A stretch of 64,000 bases of DNA from Paracoccus sp. N5 (GTDB taxonomy: Bacteria > Pseudomonadota > Alphaproteobacteria > Rhodobacterales > Rhodobacteraceae), in NCBI RefSeq assembly GCF_000371965.1, contig NZ_AQUO01000002.1, positions 1 to 64,000 on the forward strand, in the 5' to 3' direction. The notes beneath the pieces were generated by a model, which saw nothing but the letters and a program-made list of their open reading frames with translations, was not told where the DNA came from and ran no database searches. Shown one piece after another: positions 17,401 to 25,761 of this stretch; the first letter of the stretch is position 1; every line of letters begins with the position of its first letter. The position numbers and the translations under genes were made by a program.

Positions 17401-19570
17401 GGAAAACGGTTCATCCCCGCGCGTGCGGGGAACAGAGCGCCTCATAGGCGCGGGTTGGGGCCCAGTCCGGTTCATCCCCGCGCGTGCGGGGAACAGCAAT
17501 CCACCCGCGTCAGCGTCCCTCTGCGCGCCGGTTCATCCCCGCGCGTGCGGGGAACAGGGCCACCTCGCGCATGGTGTAGATGCGCCGCCCGGTTCATCCC
17601 CGCGCGTGCGGGGAACAGGCTGGCGGTATACCCAAGCCCGCCTTTGACCACGGTTCATCCCCGCGCGTGCGGGGAACAGACGCCAATCGCCGCCAGCATC
17701 GCGAGAACGATCGGTTCATCCCCGCGCGTGCGGGGAACAGAACGCTCCGAACTGGTTCTCGGTCAGCGGCACCGGTTCATCCCCGCGCGTGCGGGGAACA
17801 GGTGATAGCCGAGCCAACGCCCTGCATGTCGTTCGGTTCATCCCCGCGCGTGCGGGGAACAGACCCCGAAATGCTCCATGGGCAACATGCCATCCGGTTC
17901 ATCCCCGCGCGTGCGGGGAACAGGCTCATCGGTTCGACGCCAGCCGCGAGAATGGCGGTTCATCCCCGCGCGTGCGGGGAACAGGCAGTCGCGCTGAAGC
18001 GAACAGGCGGCAGTCCCGGTTCATCCCCGCGCGTGCGGGGAACAGGTCTTTGTGCCAACACCTTCGGTGCGCCCGACCGGTTCATCCCCGCGCGTGCGGG
18101 GAACAGGCGCCGGGCGTGGTCGGCGTCGATGCTGTGGACGGTTCATCCCCGCGCGTGCGGGGAACAGCATGCGCCCACAATTCTGCACAATATATAATAC
18201 GGTTCATCCCCGCGCGTGCGGGGAACAGCCCAAGGAAGTAGAGATCTGGCCGGAAGATGCCGGTTCATCCCCGCGCGTGCGGGGAACAGTGCCGTCGCGT
18301 TATTGGTAACCTCCATCTCGTCGGTTCATCCCCGCGCGTGCGGGGAACAGTGCCAGCCCAGCAGTCGCCCAGGACCCATTGGCGGTTCATCCCCGCGCGT
18401 GCGGGGAACAGGATACCATGACGCAAGCAATCCTGACCAAATTCGGTTCATCCCCGCGCGTGCGGGGAACAGACGCCCCGCGCATCCGCGTTTACGGCCG
18501 CAACCGGTTCATCCCCGCGCGTGCGGGGAACAGTAGGATTGCAGGTCGTCAAAATTGGCTGACAGCGGTTCATCCCCGCGCGTGCGGGGAACAGTTTTGC
18601 AGCCACGTTTCCCCGGCCCCCTTCGGCGGTTCATCCCCGCGCGTGCGGGGAACAGGACGGGCGTGTGCACCGCTACAAATACAACTACGGTTCATCCCCG
18701 CGCGTGCGGGGAACAGGTCAATGGCCTGCGCGGTGTCGTCGCGGATCGCGGTTCATCCCCGCGCGTGCGGGGAACAGTACAACGTGCTAAAAGGCAGTTT
18801 TGTCAGCCCCGGTTCATCCCCGCGCGTGCGGGGAACAGACCGGCAGCGCCGCTTTGTCAACCGCGTAAACCGGTTCATCCCCGCGCGTGCGGGGAACAGG
18901 TGGCCTGGACCTGCTGGCTCGGGACATTGGGCGGTTCATCCCCGCGCGTGCGGGGAACAGTTGGCGGGGTCTATGACGCCGCCGAGGGGGTTCGGTTCAT
19001 CCCCGCGCGTGCGGGGAACAGTCGTCGTCTTCGTCGGCAGGGCTGCGAAGGGTCGGTTCATCCCCGCGCGTGCGGGGAACAGGGGCGAGCCGATAGGCTG
19101 GCCGCGCTCAGCGCCGGTTCATCCCCGCGCGTGCGGGGAACAGTCACAGTCGGGAACGGTCACATCGGTCGTGTTCGGTTCATCCCCGCGCGTGCGGGGA
19201 ACAGGGCGGGCAAGCGACGTGATAGAGCCCGTCGCCCGGTTCATCCCCGCGCGTGCGGGGAACAGCTCCGCCGGGCCATGAACGCCCTAAGCGCCCGCGG
19301 TTCATCCCCGCGCGTGCGGGGAACAGGCCGAAGGCCCGGACACCGGCCAGCGCCGCGGCGGTTCATCCCCGCGCGTGCGGGGAACAGTCTGCTGGTAAAG
19401 CGCCGCGAAGCCCAGCGGGCGGTTCATCCCCGCGCGTGCGGGGAACAGCCGGCAGAAGGCCGAACGAAAGGTCAGGCAGGCGGTTCATCCCCGCGCGTGC
19501 GGGGAACAGTCGCGGGTCTCGTAGACCACAGCGCAGAGCGGCGGTTCATCCCCGCGCGTGCGGGGAACAG
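14418..19570 (-). CRISPR. Type I-E CRISPR array, 85 repeats and 84 spacers
   Basis: The repeats are 29 bases with a perfect CCCCGCGCGTGCGGGG core on the plus strand, and spacers are 32 bases, giving a 61-base period. The last repeat starts exactly 84 periods after the first. One spacer (15606-15638) has 33 bases, and the repeat at 16066 has lost one C, so the two cancel. Compared with the E. coli repeat the transcribed strand is the minus strand, so the leader is at the right, next to cas2. The leftmost repeats are the oldest: repeat 2 (14479) carries a C-to-T change, and repeat 3 (14540) has A in place of the PAM-derived first C. A second A variant is at 16431 and an internal variant is near 15455. 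Confidence 0.98.
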
Positions 19571-19655
19571 ACTTCCTGGAAGTCTTTGTGCCGCAATGAT
19601 ATTCACGATGTCAATCGGGGCACCGATTGTTGCCCCGCTCTGGCGCAGCAACCGG
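19571..19655 (-). promoter_or_regulatory. CRISPR leader between cas2 and the array
   Basis: This is 85 AT-richer bases between the cas2 stop and the newest repeat. Read on the minus strand it contains a hairpin GGGGCA/TGCCCC (19617-19636) directly after cas2, then TTGACA (19609-19614, a consensus -35), and finally a perfect 13-base dyad ACTTCC-T-GGAAGT (19571-19583) touching the first repeat. The leader role is inferred from position and repeat orientation. Confidence 0.8.
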
Positions 19656-19937
19656 CTATTCGCGTGGATAGAACGAAACCAGCTTCAATCCGTCGAAATC
19701 GACCGGCATCCGGCGGTTGCGGCCGACGGTCAGAAACTCGAATCCCTGATCCGTGGGCGCCTTCCAGATCATCACCGCATCTCCGCCCTCGATATAGGCT
19801 TCGACCTGCTCCCAGATCCGGGCCCGGGTCTTGGCGGAATAGTCGCCGACATACACTCCCGCCCTCACCTCCAGCAGCCAGGCGGCAAGGCGGCCGCGCA
19901 GGCGGGGTGGTGCATTGTTCAGGACGACGACCATCAT
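19656..19937 (-). CDS. cas2: CRISPR-associated endoribonuclease Cas2, type I-E
   Basis: The protein has 93 residues and the Cas2e signature: MMVVVLNNAPPRLRGRLAAW at the N-terminus, VRAGVYVGDYSAKTRARIW in the middle and a C-terminal strand GLKLVSFYPRE. Cas2 forms the Cas1-Cas2 integrase that inserts new spacers at the leader end. It starts inside the cas1 stop (ATGA overlap). It is the last cas gene before the array. Confidence 0.96.
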   Translation of the reverse strand: MMVVVLNNAPPRLRGRLAAWLLEVRAGVYVGDYSAKTRARIWEQVEAYIEGGDAVMIWKAPTDQGFEFLTVGRNRRMPVDFDGLKLVSFYPRE

Positions 19938-20872
19938 CCGCGATGCCCTTCGTCCCCCGAACCGGCGCCGTCATCAAAAGCCGGGCCGATCGCATCCGGC
20001 GGCGGCTCGGGCCGCGGCAGCTCGCCCGCCGCCAGCACCTCCTCGATCCCGGGGATGATCTTCGCCAAAAGGCCGGTGCGGCGAAAGGCATCGCGGCAGG
20101 CAAGTCGCACGGCCCGGTCGGGCGGCATGTCCAGCTTGCCGCGCGCATGCAGGCCGGCGATGCGGAAAGCCTCGGGGACGACAGTCTCGAGCTTCCAGAG
20201 ATCGGCAATGTCATAGACGAAGGACAGCGGCTTGCCGGTATGCAGGAAGCCGATGGCCGGGGCATAGCCCGCGGCCAAGACCGCCGCCTCGGTCAGGCCG
20301 TGCAAACAGGCGGTCGCTGCGGAAAGACAGCGGTTCGGCACGTCGCCCGCCTCCCAATCCGCGACATCGTATCGCCGGCGCTTCCAGTTGACGCCGTGGG
20401 ACTGGGCCAGAAGCTCATAGGCCTTGCGCACCCGCACCCCTTCGATGCCGCGAAGCTGGTCGATCGAGCGGCGCTCAGGCGCGGGCTCGCGAAAGCGCAT
20501 CTGATACATCTTGCGCACCACGCGCAGCCTGGCCGCGGGATCAAGCGCAATGGAGGCCTGCCAGAGCAGCCGGTCGGACCGGGCGCCACCGGGCTGGCCA
20601 GCGGAATAAAGCCGCACCCCAGCCTCTCCCACCCAGGTGATCAGGGTTCCCACCCTGGCGGCAAGAGCCACCGCGGCATGGCTGATGCGGGCGCCGGGTT
20701 CCAGCATGATCCCGGCAAGGCCGCCCACAGGGATATGCGTGCGCGTCCCATCGGCATTGACCGCGACGAAGGCGCCATCCTGGACATCCAGCTGCGCCCG
20801 CTCGACGAAAACCAGCGAGGCGCGATCCTTGAGCGGGATCGGCCTTGGCGGCGGCAGGCCCGGGATCGCCAT
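19934..20872 (-). CDS. cas1: CRISPR-associated integrase Cas1, type I-E
   Basis: The protein has 312 residues. The three metal-binding residues of Cas1 are visible as Glu144 (LRGIEGVRVR), His211 (GFLHTGKPL) and Asp221 (FVYDIADLWK). The tail after residue 285 is rich in Pro, Asp and Gly and probably unstructured. With Cas2 it captures and integrates spacers. A 14-base gap separates it from cas6e, one of the few gaps in the operon. Confidence 0.97.
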   Translation of the reverse strand: MAIPGLPPPRPIPLKDRASLVFVERAQLDVQDGAFVAVNADGTRTHIPVGGLAGIMLEPGARISHAAVALAARVGTLITWVGEAGVRLYSAGQPGGARSDRLLWQASIALDPAARLRVVRKMYQMRFREPAPERRSIDQLRGIEGVRVRKAYELLAQSHGVNWKRRRYDVADWEAGDVPNRCLSAATACLHGLTEAAVLAAGYAPAIGFLHTGKPLSFVYDIADLWKLETVVPEAFRIAGLHARGKLDMPPDRAVRLACRDAFRRTGLLAKIIPGIEEVLAAGELPRPEPPPDAIGPAFDDGAGSGDEGHRG

Positions 20873-20886
20873 CTCAGCGCCCCATC

Positions 20887-21621
20887 TCAGGCCCGGCGGA
20901 TCAGCATCAGCCCGCAGCCGAAGGCCTTGGCGCGACCAAAGCCATGGGCAAGCTGAGCGAGAAAGGCGTCGGGGTCGGTGACGGTCAGGCGCCCGGTCAT
21001 CTCGATGACGCCGAATTGCGGCTGGCCCTTGCGGGCGCCGACATGGGCCGGCAGCGGCACCACCGAATAGTCGGCCACCGCGAAATCCGCGAGCTGGAAT
21101 CCCGCACGCGCGCCTTGTCGCGCCAGCCAGCCAGCGCCAGTCGTTTCGGCAGACGCCAGACGTGCCTGGCGCCGGGCGTCGCTTTCACGTCCCGAAGGGA
21201 GCGTATGCAAGGCGTCCATCACCACATCGACCCGCTTCGCGCGGGCATCGGGTTCGGCCTTGCGCGTCCGCGTGGCATTCGCGCGCAGCACGAAAGCCAG
21301 CCGATCACCCACGCGCAGATCCGGCGCGAAAGGCTTGATCTCGGGCGGCGCGAACAGCCCTGCGCCATCCATTGCCGGTGGACGCGGCGAGAGGATCAGG
21401 AAGCGCCCATTCCCCTCGGCCCGCCACAGGAAATCGCGGCGCCGGTCGGGATCGTCGGCGAACAGCGCCCAGATCAGCCGGTGATGCGCATCCATGATCC
21501 GGCCGCGCTCCGGGTCGTGCAGCCTGTCACGGGCGGGACCCTCGATCGGGTCGATCAGCGCCTTCAGTGCCGTGGTCGCCGGATTGTGCGCCAAGGTCAC
21601 GCGCGAAAGATAAAGGCTCAT
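20887..21621 (-). CDS. cas6e: CRISPR RNA endonuclease Cas6e (CasE)
   Basis: The protein has 244 residues from the ATG at 21621, which overlaps the cas5e stop. It begins MSLYLSRVTL, as CasE proteins do. The catalytic His is probably His47 in AHHRLIWALF, matching His20 of the E. coli protein. About 25 extra residues between strand 1 and this helix explain the greater length (E. coli CasE has 199). The C-terminus has the Gly-rich loop GRAKAFGCGLMLIR that holds the repeat hairpin. It cuts the pre-crRNA and stays in Cascade. Confidence 0.95.
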   Translation of the reverse strand: MSLYLSRVTLAHNPATTALKALIDPIEGPARDRLHDPERGRIMDAHHRLIWALFADDPDRRRDFLWRAEGNGRFLILSPRPPAMDGAGLFAPPEIKPFAPDLRVGDRLAFVLRANATRTRKAEPDARAKRVDVVMDALHTLPSGRESDARRQARLASAETTGAGWLARQGARAGFQLADFAVADYSVVPLPAHVGARKGQPQFGVIEMTGRLTVTDPDAFLAQLAHGFGRAKAFGCGLMLIRRA

Positions 21622-22322
21622 GCCGCCCCCTCGGCCGCCGGCCGATGAAGGAACACGGGACGTTGCGCAAAGTGCCATTTTGCGCGCTCGACCGCCAGAT
21701 CGTTGCGGCTGTCCGGCACGTCTGCAGGGCTCAGGGGCTGATCCGAGGCGACCAGCCGCAGCGGGTCCCGATGACCAAAGGGCGGACGAGCGGCCAATGC
21801 CAGTGCTTGCAAGGGGCCTTCCACCTCGACGATACGCGGCGCGGGCGGTGCAGCCAACGGGCAGGACTTGCGGCCCAGATAAAGCGTGAAGACCGGCTGG
21901 CGCAGGGCCTGGGCCAGATCCTGCAGTGCGCCGGTCCAGTCCGGGCCGGGCCACAATGCCACCGCATAGGCGACGCCGACCCGGTAATCGCGCAGCGTGA
22001 TGGTCGTGTTCCTATTGCGTCCGGCACGCGCCAGCGCCGCGGGACGGCTGTCGGGGTTGCGCGCCGCGGCGGTCGGGATGGTCTCGACCGTATGGTAATC
22101 GCGCAGCGGCACCCCGTCGTCGATCACCCCCACCGCCATGCGCAGCGCATCGAGCCGGGCAAAGCCCGCGTCGTCGCCGCGCCGGATGCCCATGGCCGCC
22201 GCGACCAGGCCGATCACGGCTGAACGGCCGGGCCAGGTCAGCGAGCCGCGCCGTTCATGCCCGGCGAGTTCCCCCATGGCACCCAGGGCGGCGCACAGGG
22301 TGAAGACCAGATGCTCAGCCAT
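21618..22322 (-). CDS. cas5e: Cascade subunit Cas5e (CasD)
   Basis: The protein has 234 residues from the ATG at 22322, overlapping the 3' end of cas7e by 8 bases. It begins with EHLVFTLCAALGAMGELAG and has the RGSLTWPGRSAVIGLVAAAMGI segment that is conserved in CasD. The TITLRDYRVGVAYAVALW and VFTLYLGRKSCPLAAP segments are also typical. It binds the 5' handle of the crRNA in Cascade. Confidence 0.95.
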   Translation of the reverse strand: MAEHLVFTLCAALGAMGELAGHERRGSLTWPGRSAVIGLVAAAMGIRRGDDAGFARLDALRMAVGVIDDGVPLRDYHTVETIPTAAARNPDSRPAALARAGRNRNTTITLRDYRVGVAYAVALWPGPDWTGALQDLAQALRQPVFTLYLGRKSCPLAAPPAPRIVEVEGPLQALALAARPPFGHRDPLRLVASDQPLSPADVPDSRNDLAVERAKWHFAQRPVFLHRPAAEGAA

Positions 22323-23418
22323 CCGCCGCCACCGTCGAAGCCGCGAAGACGGCGATTTCATCGATATTCCTGGCGATCTCGCCCTCGGTCAGGCCCGGCT
22401 CGACACCCGTGATGTTGAGAACCTTCTTGCGCTCGCAAGGCTCGCCATAAGCCGTCGTCAGGCGCGCATTCATATCGACCAGCGCCCGGATCGACCCATC
22501 CAGCAAGTCCTCATCCTTTACCGCCTTGAAAAACGCGCCGGTCAGGTCGCGCGGCGCCAGCGAACCGATCTCTGCGCGCAGATAGGCCGCACGAGGATGG
22601 TGTCCATGACTGTTCTGCTTGCCCTTGGGCGTGGCGGTTGCCAGCGCGCGGGCCAGCGCCTCCAGTCCCCTTGCCGCCAATTCGCGGTCGCCGCCCAGAT
22701 TCTCGACCAGAAGATCGGTGTTCACGCAGGCATAGAGGTAATAGACGCCCGAGCCGAAGGCATGTTCGCCCAGATGCGCCCCGCCCGCATCCTCGTCGCG
22801 GGTCTTGAGATCGTCGACGGCGGTGAAGAAATCGTCCTCGGATTGCGCGCGGTGGGTGGTGATGGCATGGCCGACCTGAACGGCGGCCTCGCGGTTGAAA
22901 TCCGGGTTGTCGGCCAGCATGCGGCCGAACATGGCGATGTCCACGGCGCCGCCGGCGCTGCGCAGCACGGTTTTCGCCAGATCCTTGTCCGAGGGCAGCC
23001 CCTCTCCCGCAGCGGCGCGGCGTGCGAGATCCAGCGCATGGGCCCGTTCCTCGGGCGAGATGAAGGCCAGGGTCGTGCCCCGGACCAGATCCGGGTTCTT
23101 CTTGTCCACCGGCTCGATCTTGCCAAAGACCTTGGCCACGGCCTCGGCGATCTCGCGCGCCTTGGCGGCATCGACGCCGTCCTCGGCCAGCGCCTTGCGG
23201 ATCACCTCGCCCAGCCGCTTGGTCCGTTCGCCCAAAGACCCGGCCAGCGCCTGCTGGAATGTGTCAGACATGCGCACCGCCCGCTTGATCGACTGGCTGG
23301 ACAACCGCAGTCGGGGCGCACCGCCATAATGCGCCTCTTTCGGGCGGCCCTGATCGTCGCGGTTCGGGTTCGACGGAGGATAGGCGGTCAGCAGGTGAAA
23401 TTGCAGAAAGGTGGTCAT
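22315..23418 (-). CDS. cas7e: Cascade backbone subunit Cas7e (CasC)
   Basis: The protein has 367 residues, close to the E. coli length of 363. It begins with TFLQFHLLTAYPPSNPNRDD and contains LRLSSQSIKRAVRMSD, both highly conserved in CasC, and the thumb-region segment AAVQVGHAITTHRAQSEDD. Six copies coat the crRNA spacer. The start overlaps the cse2 stop (ATGA). Confidence 0.97.
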   Translation of the reverse strand: MTTFLQFHLLTAYPPSNPNRDDQGRPKEAHYGGAPRLRLSSQSIKRAVRMSDTFQQALAGSLGERTKRLGEVIRKALAEDGVDAAKAREIAEAVAKVFGKIEPVDKKNPDLVRGTTLAFISPEERAHALDLARRAAAGEGLPSDKDLAKTVLRSAGGAVDIAMFGRMLADNPDFNREAAVQVGHAITTHRAQSEDDFFTAVDDLKTRDEDAGGAHLGEHAFGSGVYYLYACVNTDLLVENLGGDRELAARGLEALARALATATPKGKQNSHGHHPRAAYLRAEIGSLAPRDLTGAFFKAVKDEDLLDGSIRALVDMNARLTTAYGEPCERKKVLNITGVEPGLTEGEIARNIDEIAVFAASTVAADG

Positions 23419-23936
23419 TCGGTCTCCTCCTCGGCGGCGGCTTCGCGCGGAGGCGCAGCGCCGTAATAATCGAAACACCAACGGATACGGGGCTTTTCGC
23501 CCCAGAACAGGATGTCCTCGGCCAGCGCCGCGACATTGCAGGCCCGGCCGACCAGCGGCAGCGCGCGGCGCAGGCCCGTGGCCAGTGCCTGCCGGTCGTC
23601 GGAACGGATCAACCGCTGAAAGCGCAGGGTCGAGAGCGCCTTGGGATCGCCCCCGCCAAAAGCCTGGGCGATGCGCCGCCCCTCGTGCCGCTCGACACGG
23701 GCCAGCACCTGGGCCAGCGCGGCCAAAGCCAGCGGATCGGCGCGCCACGAAGGCGTCTCGGCCAGGCGGTCGTGCAGCTCGATCACCCGGCCCTCGGCCA
23801 GAATGTCGGTGACATGATCCGCCCGCCGCAGCCTTGCCCGCAAGGCCCGCGCCGGGCCGGTGTCGTCGTCAGGGCGGAGGTGCTGCTTCCACCAGCCAAA
23901 GACGATCTGGCCGGGGTTTTTCGTCGCATCGCTCAT
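23415..23936 (-). CDS. cse2: Cascade small subunit Cse2 (CasB, Cas11)
   Basis: The protein has 173 residues from the ATG at 23936, overlapping the cas8e stop. It is mainly helical, with the Arg-rich ALRARLRRADHVTDIL and FQRLIRSDDRQALATGLRRA helices that define Cse2. Two copies line the belly of Cascade and hold the displaced DNA strand. Confidence 0.94.
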   Translation of the reverse strand: MSDATKNPGQIVFGWWKQHLRPDDDTGPARALRARLRRADHVTDILAEGRVIELHDRLAETPSWRADPLALAALAQVLARVERHEGRRIAQAFGGGDPKALSTLRFQRLIRSDDRQALATGLRRALPLVGRACNVAALAEDILFWGEKPRIRWCFDYYGAAPPREAAAEEETE

Positions 23937-25414
23937 GCGGCCTCCTTCTTGCGGGGTCGAGGTTCGAGGCCCAGCTTCTGATAGGCATCCCTGCCCAGCT
24001 TGTTCCACCCGGCGAAGGTGGCCCGCAGCCCCTCGCGCGACCGGATGATCTCCTCCATCGCTTCGGGCCGTTGCTGGTCCAGCCCCGACAAAGCCTGCCG
24101 GTCGAAGATCGTCAGCGCCGCCTGCTCCATCCCCCGCAGCCAGCGCGCGGCAGTGTCGGCAGGCGGGGCGCCAACCAGCAATTCGCCGAGTCCGGCCTCG
24201 AAACCGGCCTGCGTCGCGTTAAAGAATTCCTCGCGCAATGCCTCCAGCGCGCTGCCTTCGCCCGCCACAAACTTCAGCGCGCCGCGCAGGGCAAGGCCGA
24301 AGGTTTCCGCCGACTGGATCATGGCAATCAGAGTCAGACCAGCCTGGTGTTCCAGGGGCAGAAGCGGCTGGCGCGACCAGGTGAAGTCCCTGGGCTTCAT
24401 ATTGTCCATCGCCCAACCGGCCACGATGACGCTGGCTCCCGCCCTGTCCCTTGGCAGCACCCGCCGCTCATAGCTGTCCAGGCATGGCGCGCGGCGGCGC
24501 AGGTCCGCCTCATCGCCAGGCATCTCCATCACCACGCCCAGCCAGTTGCGATAGCCGAAAGCGCCGGCGCGGGGGTGCAGGGGCAGAAGTTCGGCGCCGG
24601 CCTTCTGCCGGTAACAGGGGGTCAAGGGATGCTGCCACCCGGCATAATTGGCGCCATAGGGCTTCTGGATCACACCGCAGATCGCCTCCTCCCCGACCAG
24701 CCGCAGGCGGCGCGGCATGCCGAAGAACGCCTCGGCCGGGTGGGCGGCGTCGGGATAGACCTCGGACCCCTTACCTTCGGAGGTGCGGGTCGGGCGCATC
24801 CAGGGCAGCACCTCCGGTCCCGCGGGCCGGCCGTCCGGCACGTTGGCCCAGACCAGATCCCAAAGGCTTCCCTTGCCCGGATCGACCAGCGTCACCATCG
24901 GCCCGCCGCCGCGCATCGAAGTCCGGTTCCCTGCCCCACCCGAAGGCGCATGGGCCTGAAGCGTATAAAGCGCCATCGCCGCCAGGGCCGGGTCCAGCAC
25001 GGGATAGCGGTACCGCCGCACCATCAGGTCGGCATTGTTGCGCGCCGTATTGCCGCCGGCCGAGTCGATGAACAGCATGTCGGGCGGGTTCGGATCGCCC
25101 TCCAGCGGATCGAAATCCTGAAGGAAGCGTGGACCGTCACCCATCAGGTTGAAGGCCGGCGCAAGCGGGGCGAGCCGTTCCCGCAGGCGCTGCGCGTCGG
25201 GTTTGCGGATCCGCCAGTCCTGCGCATTGGCGGGCGGATCGGCGAGAAAGACGAGGCCGATCAGCAGTTCCAGGCAGGCGATGTTCAGATCGGCGCGCGG
25301 CCAGTCAGGAAAGACGACGCCCGGTTCGGCGATCTGGTCGGGGCGGATGATGCGGGGACCGCCATCCGAGCGGCGAACCGGGATCCAGGGATCGGTGATG
25401 AGATTGAGGGGCAC
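23933..25414 (-). CDS. cas8e: Cascade large subunit Cas8e (Cse1, CasA)
   Basis: The protein has 493 residues and begins with a GTG codon (PLNLITDPWIPVRRSDGG, the usual CasA N-terminus). Other CasA segments are ELLIGLVFLADPPAN, DMLFIDSAGGNTARNNADLM and a helical C-terminal bundle. It recognises the PAM and recruits Cas3. It is the first gene of the cas8e-to-cas2 operon, in which almost every junction is a 4-base ATGA overlap. Confidence 0.96.
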   Translation of the reverse strand: MPLNLITDPWIPVRRSDGGPRIIRPDQIAEPGVVFPDWPRADLNIACLELLIGLVFLADPPANAQDWRIRKPDAQRLRERLAPLAPAFNLMGDGPRFLQDFDPLEGDPNPPDMLFIDSAGGNTARNNADLMVRRYRYPVLDPALAAMALYTLQAHAPSGGAGNRTSMRGGGPMVTLVDPGKGSLWDLVWANVPDGRPAGPEVLPWMRPTRTSEGKGSEVYPDAAHPAEAFFGMPRRLRLVGEEAICGVIQKPYGANYAGWQHPLTPCYRQKAGAELLPLHPRAGAFGYRNWLGVVMEMPGDEADLRRRAPCLDSYERRVLPRDRAGASVIVAGWAMDNMKPRDFTWSRQPLLPLEHQAGLTLIAMIQSAETFGLALRGALKFVAGEGSALEALREEFFNATQAGFEAGLGELLVGAPPADTAARWLRGMEQAALTIFDRQALSGLDQQRPEAMEEIIRSREGLRATFAGWNKLGRDAYQKLGLEPRPRKKEAA

Positions 25415-25456
25415 AGCGGCTCCGACAATAAAAGCGACAAAAGAAAGTAGATATTG

Positions 25457-25501
25457 CCCCTTCGCAGGCGCAAGCGTAGCATGCTCACGCCCACGAAGGG
25501 G
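25457..25501. promoter_or_regulatory. Nested inverted repeats upstream of cas8e
   Basis: An outer pair CCCCTTCG / CGAAGGGG (25457-25464, 25494-25501) encloses a near-perfect dyad GCGT-AGCATGCT-C-ACGC (25474-25490). The region just before the cas8e start is AT-rich (25425-25456) and could hold its promoter. An operator role is inference. Confidence 0.4.
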
Positions 25502-25582
25502 ATGTTAGGGTGTTTTCCGCATTAATCTAACCCCTCTTCACCGGGCCGCGCATTGGCGTGCGCGGCAATCTTCGCAGATGAA

Positions 25583-25611
25583 GCCCCGTTCGTTCGCGGA
25601 CGGGGCTTTTT
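25583..25611 (+). terminator. Hairpin with T tract between cas8e and cas3
   Basis: GCCCCGT and ACGGGGC form a 7-bp stem with a 10-base loop, followed on the plus strand by TTTTT. On the minus strand, the direction of cas3 transcription, it has only TT. It could therefore be a weak terminator after cas3 or a plus-strand terminator. Confidence 0.45.
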
Positions 25612-25671
25612 CATGCTGTCATACTCTCCGACCTCTCGTCAATCGTCATGTTAAGCTAACGCCTAAGGTGC

Positions 25672-25761
25672 TGTCTTATCCCCGCGCATGCGGGGAACCG
25701 GTAGAAGCCCAAGCAAACGCATCAGGTGCTGTCGGCCCATCCCCGCGCATGCGGGGATGCC
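25672..25761 (-). CRISPR. Two-repeat relic CRISPR overlapping the cas3 3' end
   Basis: Two degenerate repeats (25672-25700 and 25733-25761) share the palindromic core CCCCGCGCATGCGGGG, which differs from the main array core by one base. They are exactly 61 bases apart with a 32-base spacer, the period of the main array. The flanking bases of each repeat have decayed. The second repeat lies inside the coding end of cas3. No leader is visible. Confidence 0.75.

Noticed and set aside
14617..19600. Many long open frames encoding repeated PARAGN, SPRVRG or HPRACGEQ peptides across 14.4-19.6 kb
   Set aside because: They are translations of the CRISPR repeats and spacers. The 61-base period shifts the frame by one each unit, so all three frames stay open without being genes.
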